From the NCBI GenBank assembly GCA_002691285.1, contig NZHK01000018.1, forward strand, positions 1 through 32,807: a stretch of DNA of 32,807 nt. The letters run 5' to 3'. Shown piece by piece: positions 17,580 through 25,186 of this stretch. The DNA comes from Fidelibacterota bacterium (GTDB taxonomy: Bacteria; Fidelibacterota; Marinisomatia; Marinisomatales; UBA1611). Made by a program: the position numbers and the translations under genes. The number at the start of each line of letters is the position of its first letter. The first letter of the stretch is position 1. The notes below the pieces were generated by a model. The model was not told where the DNA came from, made no database searches, and was given only the letters and a program-made list of their open reading frames with translations.

Positions 17580-18903
17580 ATGGTATTTTATCCCCCTCGG
17601 ATAAAATATTTGATGCAATAATCCAAGAATTAAACGTTTGAAATAGTATTATTGGAAAAATAAATACAAATAATAAAAGGCTAACAAATGTAAATAAATG
17701 ATCAGTTTTTTTTGAATATTTAGATAATGATAATGGCAAATTAATTAATAAATAAACAAGAGTGTTATAATTACCAAAATTTTTTCTAGCATAATAAAGA
17801 ACACTTGGTATAGGCCTAGGTTTCAAAAAACTTGTAGGCCTAAAGGCATCCCAAGATCCAAGTTTTCTCAATCCACCTTTTTTTGATTTTAAATGTATTC
17901 TATATGCTTCAGGATTTGAAATTGAGATAATACCATTTCTATATGCTCTTAAACCAAATTCAGCATCGCCCATCCTCATACCTTCAAATTGTTCATCAAA
18001 AAGCCCAAAGATTTTTAATATCCTCCGATTTAAAACTACATTCCCTGTATCAATTTGATCTGAAATACGATAAAATTTATAATTAAATGGTGTTTTTGCC
18101 CCCAATTGCGATAAAGAGACTCCTGCAGATATTTCTGAATTAAAATACTCTAAACAAGCCAAATGCTTTATTAGCCAATCATTATTAATTCTTGAATCAT
18201 CATCTAATAAAGCAATTACTTTTTCTGTAGTATTTTTAATTGCATTATTCCTTGCTTTCCATAATCCAGGTACTTCTTGCCTAACTAAATCTATATTAAT
18301 GCTAAAATTTTTATAAAAACCTTTATCAAAGTTTTCCGATTGATCAACAATTGTAACACAAAAATCTGAAAAAGTCTGATTTTCTAGATCTTTTAAAAGA
18401 TTATATAAAACACTATATCTATTATACGTAGGAATAATAATTCTGACTTTAGTTTTATTATCCAATAATTTAATTGGATTTTTTAATTTTAAATTTGTAT
18501 CACAAATTGATATATCATTAATATTCACTCTTTTTAAAAAAAATGTATTCATGAATGCAATGAACGATTTGAAAATAGATTTTAAAGTAACTATTCGATA
18601 TATTAAATATCCGACACTCCAAAACGGATTAAAAAATTTGCGAAGAAATCTAAATTCATCATAAGGACTATGTTTAAAGTTTACAAAATCTTTGGGTAAA
18701 CATTCTTTATCCGTGTTAAAATGAATATGACCAGTCATTAAAGCTATATAACTAGCTTCTGAAGCAGTGGATTGAATTGATTCGTAATCTGAATCTAATA
18801 GTTGTGGTGGAATAATATGACTGAACTCTGGCCAAATTACATTTTTACCACAATCTAAATGAAAATACCATAAAGGCTTTATAAATTTTAAACTTGCAAA
18901 CAA
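17569..18903 (-). CDS. Glycosyltransferase family 2 with a ~150-aa N-terminal extension of unknown function
   Basis: In this 444-aa protein the GT2 domain begins only at residue ~152: RIIIPTYNRYSVL, then FCVTIVDQSENFD, VPGLWKARNNAI, and the metal motif ALLDDDSRINNDW (DDD 234-236). MGDAEFGLRAYRNG is the catalytic-side motif, and a hydrophobic segment (~405-430) lies near the C-terminus. Residues 1-150, with LWYFHLDCGKNVIWPEFSH and ASYIALMTGHIHFNTDKE, match no domain I know. The start is TTG at 18903; the frame upstream closes at a TAA at 18925-18927 and the next Met is residue 56, so TTG is the best choice, though no clear ribosome site precedes it. The GT2 assignment is firm, the N-terminal part open. 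Confidence 0.85.
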   Translation of the reverse strand: MFASLKFIKPLWYFHLDCGKNVIWPEFSHIIPPQLLDSDYESIQSTASEASYIALMTGHIHFNTDKECLPKDFVNFKHSPYDEFRFLRKFFNPFWSVGYLIYRIVTLKSIFKSFIAFMNTFFLKRVNINDISICDTNLKLKNPIKLLDNKTKVRIIIPTYNRYSVLYNLLKDLENQTFSDFCVTIVDQSENFDKGFYKNFSINIDLVRQEVPGLWKARNNAIKNTTEKVIALLDDDSRINNDWLIKHLACLEYFNSEISAGVSLSQLGAKTPFNYKFYRISDQIDTGNVVLNRRILKIFGLFDEQFEGMRMGDAEFGLRAYRNGIISISNPEAYRIHLKSKKGGLRKLGSWDAFRPTSFLKPRPIPSVLYYARKNFGNYNTLVYLLINLPLSLSKYSKKTDHLFTFVSLLLFVFIFPIILFQTFNSWIIASNILSEGDKIPYEK

Positions 18904-18927
18904 ATTGTTAAACCAATAATAACATTA

Positions 18928-19968
18928 TTAAATATTGTTTTTCAGAATATTCTTTGTGAAGCCATAATAAAATCCGCTAAATGATAACTTATCAACCCAT
19001 AACTTCCTATTTGCCATTTGCATATTTATAATATCATTGTCATCCATAGCATTTATCGATAGGTTGACATAGTCTACAATTCTATTTGGTTCTATGTGCT
19101 TTATTATTATGCAATGGTTTTGCCAATTAATTTCATTATCCAAGGGCAAAACACAATCTGTATCGATTAAGATAGGTATTCTACCTAAGGCTAATGTCTC
19201 ATAAAATCTAACAGAAAAATTACCATTTCCTCTTACACAAATTGTAAAAGGAGCTAAAAGTATATTATTCCAATATTCAAATTTATACTTCTCTTTACTA
19301 ATGAGACTACTATCCCCTCTTTTTCTAATAATTAAATGAGTGTCCAAATTTGCATTTTGATCGAGTACTTTTAATAATTCCCCTCTCAAGTTCAACCCAG
19401 AGATAGGAAAGCTCAAATCTAAATAACGCTTGAAAACTTTATTCTTAATTCTAAAGAAAAACTCCTTCAAAATGCTCTCAAATCTATCTAAAAGAGTCCA
19501 ATTAGCTGTACCACAAAAACTTATACTGGGTTTTTTAAAACCTGATGCAATATTTACTCCATAAAACTTTAGATAATCAAATGGATCTCTAATAATCACG
19601 GGATATGCATATTCATTATTTTTTCGTTTACTTTCATATAAATTTTGTTGCAGAAGAATGAAATTCCCGTCTATAACCCTATGTGTGTAATCACCGCTTA
19701 CCCATGTTACTATAGGTTTACCAATCATTTCATAGTATTTTAAAATTTCATTAGCTTCATTAGTTTTACCATATTGAAAGTAATAGTTCCATGTAAGAGG
19801 CAAAATTAAGATATCAGCCTTTTTAGGATTTAATGACAAAATTAAATCTTTTTTTCTAATACCGTATAAATCGTGGCGCAAATCCGGGAACAAAGGTTTA
19901 ATCCAATCTGCATAAAATTTTCTTGGGATAGAATGTAAAATTTTATTTGTTTTGAAATGAATTCTCAT
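18928..19968 (-). CDS. Exostosin-like (GT47-type) glycosyltransferase
   Basis: This 346-aa protein has no GT2 or GT4 signature. Its C-terminal third has RGNGNFSVRFYETLALGR (246-263), then IPILIDTDCVLPLDNEINW. This is the pattern of the exostosin family (RG..N.S.R.YE.L..G.IPV.I.D...LP), in which the Glu-containing helix and the Asp bind the nucleotide sugar. An earlier strand, SISFCGTANW, also fits that family. The N-terminal half is an ordinary GT-B acceptor domain (ADILILPLTW, PIVTWVSGDY). Bacterial exostosin-like proteins occur in polysaccharide loci, but their sugars are mostly unassigned. It overlaps the downstream end of the neighbouring GT4 gene by 26 bp; the ATG at 19968 is the only Met before residue 81. 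Confidence 0.75.
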   Translation of the reverse strand: MRIHFKTNKILHSIPRKFYADWIKPLFPDLRHDLYGIRKKDLILSLNPKKADILILPLTWNYYFQYGKTNEANEILKYYEMIGKPIVTWVSGDYTHRVIDGNFILLQQNLYESKRKNNEYAYPVIIRDPFDYLKFYGVNIASGFKKPSISFCGTANWTLLDRFESILKEFFFRIKNKVFKRYLDLSFPISGLNLRGELLKVLDQNANLDTHLIIRKRGDSSLISKEKYKFEYWNNILLAPFTICVRGNGNFSVRFYETLALGRIPILIDTDCVLPLDNEINWQNHCIIIKHIEPNRIVDYVNLSINAMDDNDIINMQMANRKLWVDKLSFSGFYYGFTKNILKNNI

Positions 19969-21139
19969 TGAAGAAACTATCGAAGTACTTTTTTTGTCTA
20001 TTTAAATTAAATTTGTTTTGAACCCTTTCTATTGCATTTAAACGAATTATGTTTATTTTTTTATCTTCCATTGATATTATATGTTCTATTTTTCTTGCAA
20101 GAAGGGAAGGCTTTCGCTTTGGTACAATCCAACCAGTTTCCCCATCAACAACATTTTCACTTAAACCCAAGGCATCAGAAACAACAGTTAAGACGCCCAT
20201 AGATTGCGCTTCAAGAACAGCATTACAAAATCCTTCATCTAAACTATATTGTATATAAAGATCTGCTTTTTCATAAAAAGGAACTATATCCTTGTGAGGT
20301 ATATGTCCAACTAATTTAACTTTATCTTTTAAATTTAATTGATTAATAACTAACATAAGTCTTTCATATTCAATACCGCTACCGATAACTGTATATTTAA
20401 AATTAACTGATTCTAATTTCGCTAGTGCTTCAATTATGTATTCAAGACCTTTTATCCAATGCAGTCTTGCAACAGTTAAAATATCAATTGTATTTTTTGT
20501 ATTTTTATAATTAAATGAAACTCTCTGTTTTTTATTTTTAAATCTATTCGTATTTATAGCCGGAAAAATGACTTCTTGTTTAGTACTCCTATCTAAACCA
20601 TATTTTTTTGCCTTCTCTAAAAGAGAATATGATATAGAGTGAACCTTATCAACTTTCTTCCATACACCAGAATAACAATTATGGTTTTTTAAAGGATATA
20701 TGTTTATGTCATATCCACGCAGACTAACACCCATCTTAGCATTTATTGATTTAGCAATATTCTCTTTTCTAAGAGCTGTTGTGATGAAACAAAAATGAAG
20801 CCAATCCAAATTTTCCCTAAGAATTTTAGAACCCAGGTACAGATTTTCCCAACGTTGACGAAATGATTTTCCATCTATTTTTTCAAACCTCAAAAAGTTA
20901 TAAACAGTCATTGGACATTGGATCACAATAGTAAAATAAGCTAAAGTCATTTTTATTATTTGTAGAAAAAAATACTTGCTCACTCTTGGCATCTCTACAA
21001 CTTCACAATCATTAAAATTATTATTCTTATTTGCAAAAAGTATAACTTTGTGTCCTCCCTGTTGTAAAATCTTTATTTTAGAAATTAAAAATTCTTCAGA
21101 AAAAGATGGTGTTTTAAATAATACCAAACCGATCTTCAA
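19943..21139 (-). CDS. Glycosyltransferase family 4, paralogue of the next gene upstream
   Basis: This is a 398-aa GT-B enzyme of the WcaL/colanic-acid GT type. GVSLRGYDINIYP, VDKVHSISYSLLEKAKKYG and DILTVARLHWIKGLEYI run in order, and E-x7-E is DEGFCNAVLEAQSMG, followed by GLSENVVDGETGWIVPKR. The start codon is TTG at 21139, overlapping the TGA of the upstream gene as TTGA; a good ribosome site, GGAG (21151-21148 on the minus strand), lies eight bases before it. The neighbour encoded immediately upstream shares the same motif order and wording (SLRG, LLKAEKYGASR, GRFHWVKG), so the two arose by tandem duplication. Substrates are not readable. Confidence 0.9.
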   Translation of the reverse strand: MKIGLVLFKTPSFSEEFLISKIKILQQGGHKVILFANKNNNFNDCEVVEMPRVSKYFFLQIIKMTLAYFTIVIQCPMTVYNFLRFEKIDGKSFRQRWENLYLGSKILRENLDWLHFCFITTALRKENIAKSINAKMGVSLRGYDINIYPLKNHNCYSGVWKKVDKVHSISYSLLEKAKKYGLDRSTKQEVIFPAINTNRFKNKKQRVSFNYKNTKNTIDILTVARLHWIKGLEYIIEALAKLESVNFKYTVIGSGIEYERLMLVINQLNLKDKVKLVGHIPHKDIVPFYEKADLYIQYSLDEGFCNAVLEAQSMGVLTVVSDALGLSENVVDGETGWIVPKRKPSLLARKIEHIISMEDKKINIIRLNAIERVQNKFNLNRQKKYFDSFFNENSFQNK

Positions 21140-22335
21140 ATTCCAATCTCCGTAGTTTTTTTATAAAAATCATGAAATTGACTTTTTATTAAAGTGGTGT
21201 TCAAATTTTGATTTATAAATTTTTCCCCCTCTCTAATGATTCTTTCTCTTTCCTCGATTCTAAGATTCATGACTTTTAGTAATAATTTTTCTAATGCAAC
21301 TGAATCTCTAGATGGAAAATAAAATCCATTTCTACCATAATTAATAATTTCTTTCATTCCACCACAATCACTACTTATAACAGGTAGTCCTATAGCCATA
21401 GATTCAAGAACTACATTTGAAATACCCTCTTGAACGCTAGGAAGAATTAAACAATCTGATTGTCTCATAATTTCATAAACTTTGTCTTGGGAATCTGGAT
21501 GAACAATTTCAATATTATTTTTTAATGATAGCTCGTCTATTTGATATAATATTTCTTCTGATATACTATTGTTTGTAATAATTAAATAATGGATATTTTT
21601 ATTTATTTTTTTAAGATTCGCAAATGCTGAAATACTATATTGATAGCCTTTTACCCAATGGAACCGACCAACCGAAAGAAAACGAAAAGGTCTATGGGGT
21701 TTAAAATTATTTTTTTTATATGTTTTTAAAAGACCTAAATCCAGGGATGAATAGATAATATCTGTTTTATCCCTACTCGCTCCATACTTTTCAGCCTTTA
21801 ATAAAATTTTTTTAGAAACAGCATGCATTCTATCAACATTTGGAAATAAAATATTATAATTTTTAGCAAGAGAATCATTAGCAAAAGCTGAGTAATTTAT
21901 ATGAGATCCTCTTAGACTTAAAACAATCTTCACACCATATATTTCTTTTAAAAAGAACCAAAAAGGTAATGATTTAGCCCATTGAATATGAAAAATATCT
22001 GGAGTATGGTTCAATACTGGTAAAATTTTACTCAAAGATTTAAAGATAGATCCTGATTTTGTGAAAACTTTATAATTTCTTATCAGTTTATATAACTTTT
22101 TTGGATAAAAAATAAATAATCGAAATAGTTGAAAAAACACAAAATAAATAATTTTTATTTTTCCTTGAGGGGTAAAAAAAATTTTTATGCTTGAATTTTT
22201 ATATTTAACCGATCCTTTATTTCCAAACAAATATATATTGATTTTTTCATCTCCAATTAATTTTATAAGGTTTTCAATAAAATTTGGAGCAGGAATTATT
22301 CCAGAATAAATAGCTACGTTTATTTTCTTTTCCAA
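21136..22335 (-). CDS. Glycosyltransferase family 4, paralogue of the next gene downstream
   Basis: This is a 399-aa GT-B enzyme. VALYSG-like first strand (VAIYSGIIPAPNF), IVLSLRGSHINYSAF, DRMHAVSKKILLKAEKYG, FRFLSVGRFHWVKGYQY, and E-x7-E in VQEGISNVVLESMAIGLP, then VISSDCGGMKEIINYGRNG. It has the same layout as the adjacent paralogue encoded downstream. The start is TTG at 22335: the in-frame codons just before it are TGA, AAA, ATT, so no earlier standard start exists, and the frame overlaps the end of the asparagine-synthetase-like gene by 16 bp. Expected role: one sugar transfer on the cytoplasmic face during repeat-unit assembly. Confidence 0.9.
   Translation of the reverse strand: MEKKINVAIYSGIIPAPNFIENLIKLIGDEKINIYLFGNKGSVKYKNSSIKIFFTPQGKIKIIYFVFFQLFRLFIFYPKKLYKLIRNYKVFTKSGSIFKSLSKILPVLNHTPDIFHIQWAKSLPFWFFLKEIYGVKIVLSLRGSHINYSAFANDSLAKNYNILFPNVDRMHAVSKKILLKAEKYGASRDKTDIIYSSLDLGLLKTYKKNNFKPHRPFRFLSVGRFHWVKGYQYSISAFANLKKINKNIHYLIITNNSISEEILYQIDELSLKNNIEIVHPDSQDKVYEIMRQSDCLILPSVQEGISNVVLESMAIGLPVISSDCGGMKEIINYGRNGFYFPSRDSVALEKLLLKVMNLRIEERERIIREGEKFINQNLNTTLIKSQFHDFYKKTTEIGI
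21148..21151 (-). promoter_or_regulatory. Ribosome binding site GGAG that supports the TTG start at 21139
   Basis: On the minus strand the sequence reads GGAG, eight bases, then TTG AAG ATC. This is a normal Shine-Dalgarno core at normal spacing, and it supports TTG at 21139 as a true start in a TTGA stop/start overlap. Confidence 0.6.
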
Positions 22336-23696
22336 AATTTTTCACACCATAATGAAAGAGTTAATAACATACTTATTGGATGACTGAAAACAACTTTGTT
22401 TTCAGTCAAAAACTTTTGATAAAAATTATTTACTACGCTTAGAGGTACAATATCATTTAAAAAATTCTTATCAAATAACCAACGTTCTAAATGTTTTTTA
22501 TTCTCAGACCCTAAAAATTGTAACTCCCAGTTTCTTTGAATGACTGAGGGTTTATTTAAAATTTTTTCATAAAAATTACGTATTAAGAACCTATAAATCC
22601 TTCTTGGGAAAAAAAAATTATTAAAATATTTATAATTATATAGATTTAAATCATATACCTGCCAAGGTATTTTTGCTAAACTAGGGGAAGTATTTTGTAT
22701 ATACTTAATTTGAATTTTTCTGTCTTGCAGATAGGCATTAGGAATAGAGCATATAAATTCGCATATAGCATTTTCGTAATAAGGTGCAAATAGTTCACAT
22801 TTACTTGCAAAAATATTTAAATTTGGATTTGCCCATCTTTGAGCCCAATGTATTGATTTAAACGCCTGCACTCTCCTGCTTGGGTTTTCAATTTTTATTT
22901 CTAACAATAACTCTTTAATACGATTAAATAATATTTTTTCGAACTGTCCAGTAAAACCCCATTTCTCCCATAATTTTTTTGATAACAAAAGACCACCCGG
23001 CTTAACAATCTTATTAAAAAGAAATCTAGTTTGATTATCTAAATTTTCTTTTGCACTAAGTTTTGGTAAGTCAAAGAAAACATCTCCCCATTGGCCTGAA
23101 ATAATAAGATCACCAAGTTTAGATATTTGATCAATAACTGCCATTTGCCTCGGATGAATAAAATCTGATTGGCAAAAATTAATTTCTGCTAATCTTTCAA
23201 TTCTCTTCCAAAGATATCCTTTAGGAATCAAATAATTATAAAAGGGCCAATTCATTTCTTCACTTATTTTTTTCGCATATTTTATTTCTTTGACACCACC
23301 TAAAAACTCATATGAATAAGTAACAATATTATCTGTATTTCGCAAAGCTGAAGCTATCGTTCGAGAATCTAGACCTCCTGAGAGTGGTAAAATAATGTTT
23401 TTGTTTTTAACATTACTTATAATAAGAGTCTCAAAAATATGAGTAAACTCTTCTACCGCACTTTTAAAAGTGATATCCCTTGGCTCATAATACCAATTTG
23501 ATTCACAACTAAAATCTGTTTCTTGACCATATTTTTGTTTTGTGAAATTATTATCACCTAAAAAAAATCCACAAGCAATCCATTCTGCTATGGAGTATAA
23601 ATCAATATCACCCTCATAGTTATGATTGATATTTTTTCTTTTATTATAAAAAATATATTTTTTTATTTTTTTTTTCTTATTTTTTCTAAAATCCAT
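22320..23696 (-). CDS. Asparagine-synthetase-like protein lacking the glutaminase domain
   Basis: This 458-aa protein has the ATP-pyrophosphatase domain of asparagine synthetase: LPLSGGLDSRTIASAL (PP-loop SGGLDS, 106-111), TYSYEFLG, and a later ISGQWGDVFFDL (199-210) where glutamine-dependent AsnB has SGDGGDELF. ERWxxD-type C-terminal helices follow. The N-terminal class II glutaminase with Cys2 is absent: the protein begins with a Lys-rich stretch, and in-frame sequence upstream hits TAG at 23714 after five codons, so it is not hidden by start choice. Such shortened forms may use free ammonia, work with another amidotransferase, or activate a carboxylate for a different amine. It is the first gene of its block, after a 359-bp gap. 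The true substrate is unknown. Confidence 0.85.
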   Translation of the reverse strand: MDFRKNKKKKIKKYIFYNKRKNINHNYEGDIDLYSIAEWIACGFFLGDNNFTKQKYGQETDFSCESNWYYEPRDITFKSAVEEFTHIFETLIISNVKNKNIILPLSGGLDSRTIASALRNTDNIVTYSYEFLGGVKEIKYAKKISEEMNWPFYNYLIPKGYLWKRIERLAEINFCQSDFIHPRQMAVIDQISKLGDLIISGQWGDVFFDLPKLSAKENLDNQTRFLFNKIVKPGGLLLSKKLWEKWGFTGQFEKILFNRIKELLLEIKIENPSRRVQAFKSIHWAQRWANPNLNIFASKCELFAPYYENAICEFICSIPNAYLQDRKIQIKYIQNTSPSLAKIPWQVYDLNLYNYKYFNNFFFPRRIYRFLIRNFYEKILNKPSVIQRNWELQFLGSENKKHLERWLFDKNFLNDIVPLSVVNNFYQKFLTENKVVFSHPISMLLTLSLWCEKFWKRK

Positions 23697-24055
23697 TTTA
23701 GCAACAAAAATCTAGTTAAAAATTAGTCTTAAATTCAAAAAAAGGATTTACTAAGATTTTTTTCATATCTATAAATTCAATCACATTTAGTATTTTATTA
23801 CTTATCTAATTCTCTAATTGATTATTTATTGTAATAAATAAATTTATTCATCCTATAAATTATTAGGATTAAGAATTATTTATTTTGAAGATAAATTGAA
23901 GATAATAAGCAAATTTGAATTATTGATATAGGTATACAAAACAGTCTTTATTTTAAATCCCAATCATAAGTATTCTTACCGAATTTTGAGTTTCGATAGC
24001 TTTATTTTAGTTCAACAATCCTATTAATCAATTAAATAAATCTTTATTACATGCC
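23697..24055. other. 359-bp gene-free spacer splitting the glycan cluster
   Basis: This is the only long gap between minus-strand genes of the cluster. I find no coding frame, tRNA or clear hairpin terminator. It is extremely AT-rich, and holds a short tandem repeat (23885-23906) and a 12-bp AT palindrome (23837-23848). It should contain the promoter or 5' leader of the gene starting at 23696, but I see no confident -35/-10 pair. It could also be the scar of a gene lost from between the two blocks. Confidence 0.6.
23885..23906. repeat. Two tandem copies of an 11-bp unit
   Basis: TTGAAGATAAA (23885-23895) is followed at once by TTGAAGATAAT (23896-23906), identical except for the last base. 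The spacing of about one helical turn would suit a dimeric DNA-binding protein, but a chance repeat in AT-rich spacer is quite possible. Confidence 0.35.
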
Positions 24056-25186
24056 TTAATTTAAACTTAGTATTTTTTTATAAATTTTTTCATGAGCCTT
24101 AACTTCATTATTTATATCATATTTATTCAATACATGTCCTCTATAAATATTTTTTTTATCCTCTTTCTCCAATATTAAATTTTCTATTTTTTCTGCAAGG
24201 CTATCTGGGTCACCGGGAGAAAATAATAGATTAGGAAATGGATCCAAAATATCTTTAATACCACTGACATTACTTCCAACGGGAGAGATACCGCATGACA
24301 TTGCTTCCAATAAGGATACTGGGCATCCCTCACCTTTTTTAATGGTAGGAAGAACAAATATATCTGCAAGAGAATAGTAGTCTATCACCTCATCTACTTT
24401 TCCAACAAAATGAATATTTGATTTAAAAATACTTTTTCTTGCATTATTTTCCATCATCTTGCCGTAATCACCATTCTTGTTACCTACAAGAAATAACCTG
24501 ATAAAATTATATTTATAAGATAACTTTATAAAAGACTTTAAAAGAACGTCAATCCCCTTCACCGGAGAAAGGTTAGCAACAGTAAGTATTACTATCTCAC
24601 TTTCAAGAATATTATACTTTTTAATCAATGATATTTGCTTTTTTTTCGGAAAAAACTTTTTTGTATCCACGCCCCTTGGAACCAATGAAGTTTTTTTAGA
24701 TTTTTTAAAGAACATATTTTGCATGTCTCTATTTTGTATAAGTATATGAGAAGATAATATAGAGCGAATTTTCCACCCGTTTTTAGAGCTCCCACCCCAA
24801 TTCATATTTTTTTTTGTATAGACCCATGGGATACCAGCAATTTTCGCAGCTAATGCCTCTGAGTAGTCCGGACCATAATGGAATGAGTGAATCAGATCCA
24901 TGTTTAATTTTTTAAAAAATTTGGATAATTGATAGCAATTGAATACTCCCTCTAACCGAGGCTTCATTTGAACTTGATTATTATTAATATAAAATGGAGT
25001 TCCTGAACTAATTACTTTTTTAAATAAAGATCCTTCTGAATGAGAACAAGATATGTATGATTTAAAAAACTTTTTATCTAAGCGACTACAAAGATTTAAT
25101 AGCGCTTTTCCGCTCCCAGCAGTATCAAAGTTTGGTATCGTGAATAATATTTTCCATTTTTTATTATTTTTAACCTTTATTATCAT
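24056..25186 (-). CDS. Glycosyltransferase family 4
   Basis: This is a 376-aa GT-B enzyme. KILFTIPNFDTAGSGKALLN is the N-terminal glycine loop; LIHSFHYGPDYSEALAAKI and VYTKKNMNWGGSSK follow. The donor domain starts at ILTVANLSPVKGIDVLLKSF; E-x7-E is KKGEGCPVSLLEAMSCG, followed by GSNVSGIKDILDPF. Together these place it firmly in GT4. It overlaps the AsnB gene upstream by 17 bp and is the last gene before the 359-bp spacer. A 61-aa frame at 24184-24369 on the same strand is a shadow. The sugar transferred is unknown. Confidence 0.9.
   Translation of the reverse strand: MIIKVKNNKKWKILFTIPNFDTAGSGKALLNLCSRLDKKFFKSYISCSHSEGSLFKKVISSGTPFYINNNQVQMKPRLEGVFNCYQLSKFFKKLNMDLIHSFHYGPDYSEALAAKIAGIPWVYTKKNMNWGGSSKNGWKIRSILSSHILIQNRDMQNMFFKKSKKTSLVPRGVDTKKFFPKKKQISLIKKYNILESEIVILTVANLSPVKGIDVLLKSFIKLSYKYNFIRLFLVGNKNGDYGKMMENNARKSIFKSNIHFVGKVDEVIDYYSLADIFVLPTIKKGEGCPVSLLEAMSCGISPVGSNVSGIKDILDPFPNLLFSPGDPDSLAEKIENLILEKEDKKNIYRGHVLNKYDINNEVKAHEKIYKKILSLN

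Noticed and set aside
22320-23696. The asparagine-synthetase-like gene as a frameshifted or truncated AsnB pseudogene
   Set aside because: The frame is intact over 458 aa, keeps the PP-loop, and the spacer upstream shows no glutaminase remnant, so it looks like a genuine shorter form.
23837-23848. AATAAATTTATT palindrome as an operator
   Set aside because: It is made only of A and T in a spacer that is mostly A and T, so it is expected by chance.
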